From CAWHYG01 sp963833505 (GTDB taxonomy: Bacteria > Eisenbacteria > RBG-16-71-46 > CAIMUX01), in assembly GCA_963833505.1 (NCBI GenBank), contig CAWHYG010000007.1:1426001-1490000 (forward strand): a DNA stretch of 64,000 nt, given 5' to 3'. Below the pieces are notes generated by a model. The model had not been told where the DNA came from. It saw only the letters and a program-made list of their open reading frames with translations, and did no database searches. Positions 18,621 through 27,353 of this stretch are shown here, piece by piece (the stretch's first letter is position 1; the number at the start of each line of letters is the position of its first letter). The position numbers were made by a program, and so were the translations under genes.

Positions 18621-20333
18621 TCATGTTCTCCGCCAGTCGAACTCCGGCCGCTCCGGCTTGCCGTAAAGCGTCAGCGCCCCCCGCGCGCCGGTCGCGTTCG
18701 ACCGCGAGAAGACCCAGTTCTGCCAGGCGGACAGGCGGCCGAAGATGCGGGTCTCCATGGTCTCGGGACCGGGAAAACGCAAGCTCGCCTCCATGGCGGT
18801 GAGGGCGTCGGGGCTCAGGGAAACGCGCTCCTCGAGGGCGATCCGGATCTCGTCCTCCCAGTCGATCTCGTCGGGAGCGAAGGTCGCCACGCCCGCGGCG
18901 ACCGCGTCCTCGGCGCCGAAGAGATCATCCCGTCGAATCAGCTCGCGCGCCCGTTCCGGATCGCTCCAGAGGCGGGCTTCCAGCCGCGAGATCCCGGAAG
19001 CCGCCGGAAGATACGGCCGTCCCAACGATCCACGGCCGTTCAGCACGGAGAATCCGACCAGGGCCGGCTTTTCCGAGCCCTGTTTCATGAAGACGCGATC
19101 GGCGGCGAGGGCGGTCTCCAGAAGGCAGCCGGCGAAGCAGGAATCGGGGGTGATGAGGGCGAAGATCGACCGGCCCGTCAGATCCAGCCTCTTGAGCGTG
19201 CGCCGCATCCGGCCGAGGATCTCGCGCGCGAGGCCGGAGATCGGGCTGGACGAATCGCGATCGGCGCCGGCGCTCTGCGCGGCCGCGAGTGACCGATCCA
19301 CACGCCGCACCGCTTCCGGATCACCCTCCGTGCGCAAAACGATCAAACCGACGGTTTCATGGTTGAACCGCAGGTGCAGCAGCACGTCATCCAGCTCGCG
19401 GAAGGCTCTCAGAGCCCACAGGTCCGCGCCGGCTTCCGCCATCTCTTCGGGGGTCGCCGGCTCGTTCGAGGCCGGGCCCCGGATCGTGATCTCCGCGATG
19501 CGCGCGGTCGAATCAATTCGGGCTTCGACGTGCCGGTGCTCGATCCGATCCGGGCCGTAGCGCCCGTCCAGCGGCGCCAGTCGGATGGGAAGCCCGGAGG
19601 CATCCCGCGCGGAATCCGCGGCCAGCCCCGCCGCGTCCTCGTCCACCCGTTCCAGGAATCGGCTTTTCGGGATCACGGCATCGACGAGATTCCACTCCGC
19701 CGCCCGCGTCCCGCGGATCCCTTCCGCGGTCGTGCAGAAGGCGTCGGCGCGGTCGCGCCGGACGCGCCGTTTGTCCATCAGCCGGGTCAAACCTCCCGTG
19801 CCCGGCAGAACTCCGAGAAGCGGAGTCTCGGGCAGCGAGACGGCGGCGTTTCCGTCTTCCACCAAAAGGATCCGCTCGCAGGCCAGGGCCAGCTCATAGC
19901 CGCCGCCGGCGCAGATGCCGTTGACGGCGCAAAGAGTGCGGACTCCGCTCTCTTCGGCCAGGTCTTCCAGGAAGAGCCGGGTTTCATTCGTGTACTTGCA
20001 GAAGTTCACTTTGAACGGATGCGACGACGATCCGAGCATCGGAATGTTCGCCCCGGCACTGAACACGCGGTCGCGCGCGCTGGTCAGGACGAGCGCTCGA
20101 GTCTCGGGATGTTCGAACCGGATCCTCTCCAAAGCGTCAGCCAGCTCCAGATCGACCCCGAGATCGTAGGAGTTCAGCTTGAGAACGTAGCCGGGGCGAA
20201 GCGGAGACTCCTCGTCGACGTCCAGGACCAGGGTCGCGATCGGCCCCCGGAAGGTGAGCTTCCAGTGGCGGTATCGCTCCGGTGACGTTTCGAAGGATAT
20301 GCGGTGTTCGACCTCACGGTTGATTCGTTGCAT
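18621..20333 (-). CDS. boxC: 2,3-epoxybenzoyl-CoA dihydrolase BoxC
   Basis: A 570-aa crotonase-superfamily enzyme, close to the usual length of BoxC (about 555). It opens and cleaves the ring of 2,3-epoxybenzoyl-CoA to a C6 semialdehyde-CoA and formate. Oxyanion-hole segments are visible in FSAGANIPMLG and AVNGICAGGGYELALA, and a second, degenerate crotonase half follows. ATG 20333 has no ribosome-binding site, and a good promoter is placed so that transcription would start at or beside the ATG, suggesting a leaderless mRNA. It is the first gene of a boxC-boxB unit. Confidence 0.92.
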   Translation of the reverse strand: MQRINREVEHRISFETSPERYRHWKLTFRGPIATLVLDVDEESPLRPGYVLKLNSYDLGVDLELADALERIRFEHPETRALVLTSARDRVFSAGANIPMLGSSSHPFKVNFCKYTNETRLFLEDLAEESGVRTLCAVNGICAGGGYELALACERILLVEDGNAAVSLPETPLLGVLPGTGGLTRLMDKRRVRRDRADAFCTTAEGIRGTRAAEWNLVDAVIPKSRFLERVDEDAAGLAADSARDASGLPIRLAPLDGRYGPDRIEHRHVEARIDSTARIAEITIRGPASNEPATPEEMAEAGADLWALRAFRELDDVLLHLRFNHETVGLIVLRTEGDPEAVRRVDRSLAAAQSAGADRDSSSPISGLAREILGRMRRTLKRLDLTGRSIFALITPDSCFAGCLLETALAADRVFMKQGSEKPALVGFSVLNGRGSLGRPYLPAASGISRLEARLWSDPERARELIRRDDLFGAEDAVAAGVATFAPDEIDWEDEIRIALEERVSLSPDALTAMEASLRFPGPETMETRIFGRLSAWQNWVFSRSNATGARGALTLYGKPERPEFDWRRT

Positions 20334-20341
20334 GACCGGCC

Positions 20342-20370
20342 ATCATGGCAGAAGCCGCTGCGACGGTCAA
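20342..20370 (-). promoter_or_regulatory. sigma-70-like promoter of boxC, leaderless arrangement
   Basis: On the minus strand TTGACC (20370-20365) and CATGAT (20347-20342) are separated by 17 nt. The predicted transcription start is about 20335, one or two bases before the boxC ATG at 20333. Confidence 0.6.
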
Positions 20371-20580
20371 CCGCCTGGGATCAGGCCGCGAATGGTGTTA
20401 GAATGACGTCGGTTCGTTGCGCCCCGGATCCGCGGTCGGTCCGTCGCCCGGGCCCGGCGTTCCGTCGTGCGGATCCAGTCGGCGGGCTTGGTCACAGGAC
20501 TCGAGGCGCCGGTCCTCGACAAACTCGAAAGGCTCTCTCCCAGTCCCCTGCGCCGCCGGCGCAGACCAGGAGGTTCCATC

Positions 20581-21975
20581 ATGCGCTCGCACCTCCGCTT
20601 CCGCTTCCGCGCGGTCCTTCGGTCCCTGGTCCTCTTCAGCATCGGGCTGGCCGCCGTCACGCTCCTCTCGGAAAGTGCTCGGGCCGAGCCCGGAGATACC
20701 CTCTGGGTCCGAACCTTCTACCAGGACTTCTACAACTGGGCCACGCCCCACCTGGGGACCTTCACCTTCCCGGACACGACGACTCATTTCTCCAAGATCG
20801 TCCTGTTCTATCGGCTGGGCTGTCCGTCCGCTCCAGGCGACTGCGATCCATGGGACCGCCTGGGCTACCTGTCGGTCCACCGCGCCCTGCCGGACAACCC
20901 CGCGGACTCCGAAGCTGTCGAGACCGCCAGGATCATCACGCCCTACGACATCACCGGAGCCGGCCGGCCCGACACCTGCACCTGGCAGATCGATGAATCG
21001 GACTACGCGTCCCTGCTCCATGGTCCCGTCGTTCTCAGCAACTACATCGAGACCTGGATCGGTGGCAACGACGGCTGGGTCGTGACGCTGGACTTCGCCT
21101 TCATCAAAGGAGAGCCGGATCGCAAGCCCTACCAGGTAACCAACCTCTGGCAGGACTACGGAGCGGTCTACGGCGATTCCACCCAGCCGATCCAGAACGC
21201 GCTGCCGCCGCTGAACGTGCCGGTGGACGCGGCCGCGCAGGCGGTCAAGGTCCGTGTCATCACGACCGGGCACGGGCAGGGGAACACCGACAACTGCTCC
21301 GAGTTCTGCCAGAAAGTGCACACCATCGTGGCCAACGGCGTGCCGTTTTCCCATGTCCTCTGGCGGAGCGATTGCGCTTCCAACCCCTGCAGCCCGCAGG
21401 GAGGCACCTGGCGTTACAACCGCGCGGGCTGGTGCCCGGGATCCGCCGTGGTCCCGTGGGACCTGGACGTGACCCCCGACGTGACTCCGGGGCAGAACGC
21501 CGCGCTCCAGTACAACGTGCAGCTCTACGACAACTTCTGCCGGCCCGACAATCCGAGCTGCGTCAGCGGCCAGACCTGTCCGGACTGCAACTACAACGGC
21601 AACGGGCACACCCAGCCGATCTGGGCGGTCCAGTCCCAGCTCATTGCCTACACCTTGAACCCGCTTTCGGTTGTGGCCGGGCGCGGCACGTCCTCGGGCG
21701 GCCTATCGCTGGCCCAGAACCGTCCCAACCCCTTCCGGCCCCCGACCTGGATCGCCTACCGAATCCCGGCCGGAGGCACGGCCGTCATTCTGATCCAGGA
21801 CGCGAGCGGCCGGCTCGTGCGCCGGATCCCGGAGGCCCACGGCGCGGCCGGAACCTATTCGACGCGTTGGGACGGACGCGACGACGCCGGGCGACCGGTC
21901 GGAGCGGGCGTGTACTTCTATCAGGTCCGGATCGGAGGGCAGTCCCAGGCGAAGAAGATGCTGCTCGTGAACTGA
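20581..21975 (+). CDS. secreted peptide:N-glycosidase F homologue with FlgD-type C-terminal domain
   Basis: A 464-aa exported protein with signal peptide (about 1-35). Residues 40-370 follow the two-lobed PNGase F architecture. The active-site residues known from the Elizabethkingia enzyme (Asp60, Glu118, Glu206) have clear counterparts: Asp92 in CDPWDRLGY, Glu157 in NYIETWIGG and Glu241 in NCSEFCQKVHTI. RAGWCPGSAV is also conserved. It should cleave N-linked glycans from glycoproteins at asparagine. The last 85 residues are a FlgD-like Ig domain (GRPVGAGVYFYQV), absent from the classical enzyme. ATG 20581 follows AGGAGG with 7-nt spacing. It is transcribed divergently from boxC. Confidence 0.88.
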   Translation: MRSHLRFRFRAVLRSLVLFSIGLAAVTLLSESARAEPGDTLWVRTFYQDFYNWATPHLGTFTFPDTTTHFSKIVLFYRLGCPSAPGDCDPWDRLGYLSVHRALPDNPADSEAVETARIITPYDITGAGRPDTCTWQIDESDYASLLHGPVVLSNYIETWIGGNDGWVVTLDFAFIKGEPDRKPYQVTNLWQDYGAVYGDSTQPIQNALPPLNVPVDAAAQAVKVRVITTGHGQGNTDNCSEFCQKVHTIVANGVPFSHVLWRSDCASNPCSPQGGTWRYNRAGWCPGSAVVPWDLDVTPDVTPGQNAALQYNVQLYDNFCRPDNPSCVSGQTCPDCNYNGNGHTQPIWAVQSQLIAYTLNPLSVVAGRGTSSGGLSLAQNRPNPFRPPTWIAYRIPAGGTAVILIQDASGRLVRRIPEAHGAAGTYSTRWDGRDDAGRPVGAGVYFYQVRIGGQSQAKKMLLVN

Positions 21976-22044
21976 GGACCGTCGCGGGCGGAACAGCGAC
22001 ACGAAAGGAACAGCGCGGACTTTTCTTCCGGCCGCGAAAGTGGC

Positions 22045-23202
22045 ATGCTCGCCGGCATGTTTGGCAATCCACCAAGGAATCCTCCGCCGGGATTTGATCC
22101 CGACGGTCCGGCTTCCGGCCCTGGGATTTTCGGCCTGCCTTTCACGCCCGAGGAGGCTCAGGTCATCCTGATCCCGGTGCCGTGGGAGGCGACCGTCTGC
22201 TATGGCGCCGGCACGGCCGGCGCGCCGGCGGCCATCTACGAGGCCAGCCGCCAGGTGGATCTGTTCGACCGCGAGATCGGCCACGCCTGGGAGCGCGGCA
22301 TCGCCATGCTGCCGATTCCCGAGGAGGTCCGAAGCTGGAGCGACCGGGCCCGCGGTCTGGCGCTCAGGGTCATGCACGCCGACGAAGATCCGGGTTCCGG
22401 CCCGGCCGCCGGAACGGCCGCATCTTCGGAGACCGGGAGCGGCGCTCCGCACCAGCGCCGGTCCGGCCCATCGCACGCGAGTCTCGAACACGCGATTGAA
22501 GAGGTGGATCGGCTTTCCGAGATGCGGAACGCCTGGGTGCGCGCGAACGCCTCCACGTGGCTCGACCGCGGCCGGATGGTCGGAGTCGTCGGGGGCGATC
22601 ATTCCTGTCCCTTCTCCCTGATCCAGATCCTCTCGCAGCGACATCCCGGTCTCGGCATCCTTCATGTCGACGCCCATTTCGATCTCCGTGATTCCTACCA
22701 GGGCTTCCGGTGGTCGCACGCCTCGATCTTCTGGAACGTGCTCAATGAGCTTCCCGGAGTCAAACGGATCGTGTCGGTTGGCGTGCGCGAGTACGGCCAG
22801 TCCGAGGATTCGCTGGTGCGCTCCTCCGGCGGGCGCGTCCACGCCTTCTTCGACGCCGACCTGCGCCGGCGCCTTCAGGAGGGAGAACCCTGGAGCCGGA
22901 TCGCCGGCGAAGTCATCCGCCCGCTTCCGCCCGACGTCTACGTCTCTTTCGACGTCGACGGCCTCGAACCGTCCCTCTGCCCCTTGACCGGCACTCCCGT
23001 GCCTGGGGGCCTGTCGTTCGCGGAAGCGGTGTCGCTTCTCCGGCTGGTGGCGGACTCCGGTCATCGCATCGTCGGCTTCGATCTCTCGGAGGTCGGGACG
23101 AATCCGCAGGGAGGCCCGCAGCTCGACGCCAACTTCGGGGCCCGGCTTCTGTACAAGATCATCGGGTACGCCTGCAAGCCGGGTCCGGGCCGGGCGCATT
23201 GA
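22045..23202 (+). CDS. agmatinase/arginase-family ureohydrolase
   Basis: A 385-aa member of the ureohydrolase family. All six manganese ligands are visible: His in VGGDHSCPF, Asp/His/Asp in DAHFDLRD, and the two aspartates in SFDVDGLEPSLCP; GGLSFAEA follows. An approximately 40-residue low-complexity insert sits at about residue 115. Agmatinase activity (agmatine to putrescine plus urea) fits the presence of arginine decarboxylase at the right end of the window, but arginase or another guanidine hydrolase is possible. Start ATG 22045, with ATG 22057 as alternative; neither has a strong ribosome-binding site. Confidence 0.82.
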   Translation: MLAGMFGNPPRNPPPGFDPDGPASGPGIFGLPFTPEEAQVILIPVPWEATVCYGAGTAGAPAAIYEASRQVDLFDREIGHAWERGIAMLPIPEEVRSWSDRARGLALRVMHADEDPGSGPAAGTAASSETGSGAPHQRRSGPSHASLEHAIEEVDRLSEMRNAWVRANASTWLDRGRMVGVVGGDHSCPFSLIQILSQRHPGLGILHVDAHFDLRDSYQGFRWSHASIFWNVLNELPGVKRIVSVGVREYGQSEDSLVRSSGGRVHAFFDADLRRRLQEGEPWSRIAGEVIRPLPPDVYVSFDVDGLEPSLCPLTGTPVPGGLSFAEAVSLLRLVADSGHRIVGFDLSEVGTNPQGGPQLDANFGARLLYKIIGYACKPGPGRAH

Positions 23203-23349
23203 CCGGCACGGGGCGGGCCGAGCTGACCGGTGGGGCCCTGGCCGAGCTGACCGGCACGGGGCAGGCGCCCTGACCGGCCCGGGCTTGGCCGAATTGACCG
23301 GATCGGCCCTGGCCCCTTGACCGCACCGCCCTGCGCGTGACGCCGGCTC
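23200..23349 (+). repeat. 24-bp tandem repeat, each unit opening with TGA
   Basis: Six units of 24, 24, 23, 24, 23 and 20 bp begin at 23200, 23224, 23248, 23271, 23295 and 23318, and a truncated seventh begins at 23338. Each starts TGACCG (the last TGACGC). The first TGA is the stop codon of the ureohydrolase gene. Unit lengths are not multiples of three throughout, so the copies scatter stops over all frames. Likely a minisatellite grown from the gene end. Confidence 0.8.
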
Positions 23350-23368
23350 TTGATCCTCGTTCTGGAGG

Positions 23369-24115
23369 TCAGGCCTCTCCCAGCAGGTGCCCGAGGAAAT
23401 AGGCGATCTGCCGGCGCCACCACGGCCAGTCGTGACCGACGTCGTGGCCCCAGAGATCGAGCCAGTGGTCGATCCCGCGGACGCGCAACGCGCCCGAGAA
23501 CTGGCGGGAGGAGTGGACGAAACGATCCTCCCAGGCCCCCTGGCCGGCGCAGAGGATGATGCGCGTCTCCCGCAGCCGGTCCAGGGTCGGCCCGTCGGAC
23601 AGCCCGGACAGGTAGCTCAGGGGATCGTTGCGCTCGATCACTTCATCGCGGACGTCCCCGGTGAACTCCCGCACGCTATAGACCCCGCTCAGACAGACGC
23701 AGGAATCGAAAACCTCCGGATGCCGGAGGAGAGAACTGGCGGCGTGATAGGCGCCGAAGCTGCAGCCGGTCGTCAGAATCGGAAGATCCGGAGTCCGGCA
23801 ATCCTGCCGGATGAAAGGAACGACCTCCTCGACGATGCAGGCGTCATAGGCCTCGTGCCGGCGGGCCCGGTCGATCGGGTGCGCGCCTTCGTTCCACCAG
23901 GACTGTTCGTCGATCCCGTCCACCGCATAGATCTTCAGACGGCCGGCGGCGAGCCACGGCCGGCACGCCTCGACCATGCCAAAGTCCTCGTACTGGTAGA
24001 ATCGGCCGCGGGACGTCGGGAAGACGAGCATGGGCCGGCCCGTTTCCCCGTAGACCTTGAGCTCGAGCTTCTGGCCGAGCCGGGGACTGGCCCAGGCGTG
24101 ATGTCCGGCGCTCAC
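23369..24115 (-). CDS. esterase-family alpha/beta hydrolase
   Basis: A 248-aa hydrolase of the esterase D / putative esterase family. The nucleophile elbow is GCSFGAYHA and the catalytic histidine lies in WGHDVGHDWPWW near the C-terminus. It lacks a signal peptide and is probably cytoplasmic. GTG 24115 overlaps the TGA of the upstream ATP-grasp gene (GTGA), so the two proteins are made together. The combination suggests that an acyl or peptidyl product of the ligase is processed by the esterase, but the substrate is unknown. Confidence 0.8.
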   Translation of the reverse strand: MSAGHHAWASPRLGQKLELKVYGETGRPMLVFPTSRGRFYQYEDFGMVEACRPWLAAGRLKIYAVDGIDEQSWWNEGAHPIDRARRHEAYDACIVEEVVPFIRQDCRTPDLPILTTGCSFGAYHAASSLLRHPEVFDSCVCLSGVYSVREFTGDVRDEVIERNDPLSYLSGLSDGPTLDRLRETRIILCAGQGAWEDRFVHSSRQFSGALRVRGIDHWLDLWGHDVGHDWPWWRRQIAYFLGHLLGEA

Positions 24116-25449
24116 GGTCGCGGGTCCTGTTCGAAGCGCATCCGGCCGCCGGCGTCGGGCAACTCCCCGGAAGAGGGCCAGAGGCCCGGCGTGGCGCCGG
24201 ACGACTCTCCGGCCGGCGGGATCCGGGCGGCGGCGGCGGGCGCCCTACCGGCGATGGCATCGGCCGCTGAGCCCGGCCCTTCCTCGGCCTGGATGAACTC
24301 GGCCGCCTCCAGAAGCTCCGGCAGGGAGGTGGTGCGGATCAGGTAGGCCTCATCCCCCATGGCCCGGCGGAAGGCGAGGGGAATCTCCATCCGGAGCACG
24401 AGCTGTCGCCCGTAGCGGCGCAAGATCTCCTCATCGGTGTGGAGATGGGCGAATCGGACCTTCCGATTGACGAACCCGCAATGATAAAGGCGGGGCCACT
24501 CCTCCGCCACGGGAAGGTCAAGCATGACGCGGGCCCAGGCGTCGTAGAGATCGCGATCGCACGAGTAGTTGAACATGTCCACGGAAGGGCCGCCCGGCGG
24601 CCGGAGGTTGGCCTCGAGCGCGATCAATCCTCCCTGGACGGTGCGGAAGAACTCGATGTGAAAGAACCGCTCGCGGATCCGGAACGCGCGCACGGCGCGC
24701 CGGCCGAGATCCGCCAGATCCTCCGGAATCTCGCGATGCGTGTAATAGACGATCTCGGAGTCCTCATTGACCACGTCCATCACGCCCCGGCTGTACTGCA
24801 TGGAGAAGCAGCAGGCGACCGAGCCGTCGCTTCGGGTCAGGCCGTCGAACGTGACGATGGCGCCTTCGACGAACTCCTCGATCAAAGCGCCGTTCGAGCG
24901 TCCCGGCTCGAGGAAGGCCCGCAGTTCGTTCCGGTCTCCGATCCGGAAGGTCCCGGTCGCCCCAACGCCGATGTCCGGCTTGATCACCAGGGGGAACCCG
25001 ACCTGGTCCGCGAACCGTTCCGCCTCCTCCGGCGAGCCGGCCAGGATGCCCCGGGCCACGGGCACGCCGGCCTCACGGAAGACCTGCTTCATCCTGGACT
25101 TCCGCCTCATTCCCTCCAGATCGGCCGGCCGGAACCCCGGAACATCGAACGCCTCGCGGAGCGAAGCCTCGAGGGGCATCCAGTACTCCGTGTGCGACTC
25201 GACGCGGTCGATCCGGTTGTACACGCACTGCAAATCAGCCACCGCGCCGTGCACCGCGGCTGTGTCCTCCAGGCTCCCGACCTTCCGGTAGTCGGTGAGG
25301 GATTTCCGCTGCTCCGGAGCCAGCTCCTCAAGGCTGCGATCGCCGATCCCGAAGGCCGCGGCTCCCAGATCCTTGAGACGGCGGCAGTAGAGATGCTGCT
25401 GCGCCGGGAAATGCGGGGACAGATAAACCAGGTTCAATGGACGCTCCAT
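24112..25449 (-). CDS. ATP-grasp ligase
   Basis: A 445-aa protein. Residues about 115-310 form an ATP-grasp fold: FPLVIKPDIGVGATGTFRI (nucleotide loop), ALIEEFVEGAIVTFDG (hinge), FFHIEFFR, and ALEANLRPPGG, which supplies metal-binding Glu and Asn. It resembles carbamoyl-phosphate-synthase-like carboxylate-amine ligases. The last 60 residues are Ala/Gly/Pro-rich and probably disordered. It should couple a carboxylate to an amine or thiol with ATP; partners are unknown. It is coupled to the downstream esterase. ATG 25449 is the only good start. Confidence 0.8.
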   Translation of the reverse strand: MERPLNLVYLSPHFPAQQHLYCRRLKDLGAAAFGIGDRSLEELAPEQRKSLTDYRKVGSLEDTAAVHGAVADLQCVYNRIDRVESHTEYWMPLEASLREAFDVPGFRPADLEGMRRKSRMKQVFREAGVPVARGILAGSPEEAERFADQVGFPLVIKPDIGVGATGTFRIGDRNELRAFLEPGRSNGALIEEFVEGAIVTFDGLTRSDGSVACCFSMQYSRGVMDVVNEDSEIVYYTHREIPEDLADLGRRAVRAFRIRERFFHIEFFRTVQGGLIALEANLRPPGGPSVDMFNYSCDRDLYDAWARVMLDLPVAEEWPRLYHCGFVNRKVRFAHLHTDEEILRRYGRQLVLRMEIPLAFRRAMGDEAYLIRTTSLPELLEAAEFIQAEEGPGSAADAIAGRAPAAAARIPPAGESSGATPGLWPSSGELPDAGGRMRFEQDPRP

Positions 25450-25616
25450 GGACGGAGACGGCGATCTCCGCTCCTGCCTCTGTTCGACCGATCGGAGCAG
25501 CCTATCGAATCATGAAGAGGGACACAACGTCCGTTCCGAGGTTCGACGAGCTTGTTCCGCCCTCGGAGCCTCACGGAGCCCGCGCCTCGACGCCTGCGTT
25601 CGGCGGCGACCGGCCC

Positions 25617-25690
25617 GCGTGATTCAGGGTCGCCCGTCGCGCGACAAGGCGCGCAGCCCGAACGACGCGGGCTCGCATCCGCGGAGCGGA
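25617..25690. repeat. second, partial copy of the palindromic element
   Basis: The stretch from CCCGCGTGATTC to the GATCCGC-like centre matches the right arm (reverse complement) of the 4578-4763 element, including GGCGCGCAGCCCGAACGACG with one small gap. The other arm is not clearly recognisable. It lies in the divergent gap between the ATP-grasp and glycerate kinase genes. Confidence 0.55.
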
Positions 25691-25757
25691 TCGAACCGAA
25701 GGGGAGAATCAGCTCGAGCGCTCCGTCCTTGCGTTCAGACCGGGCCGTCCCGACAGT

Positions 25758-25790
25758 AAAATGGGCCGGAGATCGCTTCGGCCCGTTTTT
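25758..25790 (+). terminator. intrinsic terminator-like hairpin, near-symmetric
   Basis: GGGCCG (25763-25768) pairs with CGGCCC (25779-25784) around a 10-nt loop. An upstream AAAA run faces TTTTT at 25786-25790, so it could work in either direction. No plus-strand gene precedes it for over 2 kb, so it may end a short leader RNA or attenuate transcription 30 nt before the glycerate kinase start. Confidence 0.7.
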
Positions 25791-25819
25791 GCCGTTCCAC
25801 CGGAAGGGAGTCGCGTCGA

Positions 25820-26977
25820 ATGAAAGTCGTCCTCGCGCCCGATTCCTTCAAAGGGTCCATGACGGCGGCCGAAGCCCGGGCCGCGTTTCGGCAAGGTGTG
25901 ATTCGCGCGTGTCCCGCCGCCGCCGTGGTCGAAGCGCCCGTGGCGGACGGCGGCGAGGGAACTCTGGAGGCCCTTCGCGCCGCGCTCGGCGGAACGACGC
26001 TTCCGATGCGCGTGACGGGTCCCCTGGGTGCGCCGATCACGGCTGCCGTGGGTCTGCTCGAAGGCGGCCGCACCGCCGTGGTTGAGGCCGCTGCCGCGTC
26101 CGGGCTGCTGCTGGTGCCGCCGAAGGAGCGGAATCCCCTTCGGACGACGACCTACGGCACCGGCGAGCTGATCGCCGCGGCCTTCGCCGGCGGTGTCCGG
26201 CGCTGCATCGTGGGCGTCGGAGGCACCGCGACCACCGACCTCGGGCTCGGCGCGGCGCAGGCGCTGGGCGCGCGCTTTTTCGACTCCGGGGGACAGGAAA
26301 TGCCCGAGCCGATCACGGGCGCGGCTCTGGAACGCATCGCGAGGATCGACGTCGGCGCGCTGGCGCCCCTGCCCGCGGGTCTTGACCTCGTTCTGGCGTG
26401 CGATGTCGACAATCCACTGCTCGGACCCGCGGGCGCCGCCGCCGTCTACGGGCCCCAGAAAGGCGCCGGTCCCGAATCCGTCGCGGAGCTCGAGCGGAAC
26501 CTCGCGCACGCCGCGGATCTCCTGGAAGCCGCCACCGGCCGGAGGATCCGCGATCTGGCCGGATCGGGCGCGGGCGGCGGGCTGGCGGGCGGTCTGTCGG
26601 CTCTCTACGGCGCGCCGCTTCAGGCCGGAGCGGGCCTGATCCTCGACGCCATCCGCTTTCGCGAGCTGGCGGCCGGGGCATCGCTGGTCCTGACCGGAGA
26701 AGGACGACTCGACGCCCAGTCGGCGCGGGGCAAGGTCGTTCGCGCGGTGGCGCTGGCGTCGCGCGATCTCGGAATCCCCGTGATCGCTCTCGCCGGTGAG
26801 CTTGGCCCCGGATGGGAGGCGCTCCTCCAGGCGGGATTGTCGGGCGCAATCGCAATCAACTGGAACTCCCTGCCGCTCGAGGAAGCCATGACGAAGGCAA
26901 CGATCCTGGCCGTCGAGGCGGCCGAACTCGCGGTGCGGGCGTTTTTCTCCGGAGGAGGGTCGACGATCGAGGCCTGA
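25820..26977 (+). CDS. glxK: glycerate 2-kinase (GlxK/GarK type)
   Basis: A 385-aa kinase phosphorylating glycerate to 2-phosphoglycerate. APDSFKGSMTA at the N-terminus and PVADGGEGTLEAL are signatures of the GarK/GlxK fold; VLACDVDNPLLGPAGAA and the Gly-rich SGAGGGLAGGL segment follow. Length is normal. ATG 25820 is preceded by GGAAGGGAG. It is probably monocistronic. GlxK and GarK cannot be separated by sequence reading alone. Confidence 0.9.
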   Translation: MKVVLAPDSFKGSMTAAEARAAFRQGVIRACPAAAVVEAPVADGGEGTLEALRAALGGTTLPMRVTGPLGAPITAAVGLLEGGRTAVVEAAAASGLLLVPPKERNPLRTTTYGTGELIAAAFAGGVRRCIVGVGGTATTDLGLGAAQALGARFFDSGGQEMPEPITGAALERIARIDVGALAPLPAGLDLVLACDVDNPLLGPAGAAAVYGPQKGAGPESVAELERNLAHAADLLEAATGRRIRDLAGSGAGGGLAGGLSALYGAPLQAGAGLILDAIRFRELAAGASLVLTGEGRLDAQSARGKVVRAVALASRDLGIPVIALAGELGPGWEALLQAGLSGAIAINWNSLPLEEAMTKATILAVEAAELAVRAFFSGGGSTIEA

Positions 26978-27353
26978 GACAGACCGCCTGCTGTCTTCAT
27001 CTTCCGGATGGCGGCGACATCCGCGTTTCCAAGGGTGACCTTGAGAAGATCCACCGCACGATGAGCCGGCCCCGCCACGGGGCCCCGATCTCCTGCGCCG
27101 GATCGCGAGGCATTCTGTGCAACAACGCGGGCGGGTGTTAAATGCCACCCAACCAAAACCACGAAATCATCTGGACGTATCGAAAGAGCACGTGATATCA
27201 TTCCCGGTTCTGCGCCCGTTGGTCCCGACTCGAAGGTGAAAGCGGCGCGGACATTCAGTCCCAACGGCCGGCCGCGCGACTTCGAGTGATACGGAGCGTT
27301 TCCGTCCGCACAGCTCGGGCCCCGGATCGGAGCCCGGCGAAAGGAGCTGCATC
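26978..27353. other. intergenic leader region upstream of the BBE-like flavoprotein
   Basis: No gene is recognised. Around 27170-27200 there is a modestly AT-rich segment with TGGACG and, about 18 nt later, TGATAT, a weak promoter candidate. It would give a leader of about 150 nt ending in the AAAGGAG ribosome-binding site of the next gene. Confidence 0.35.
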
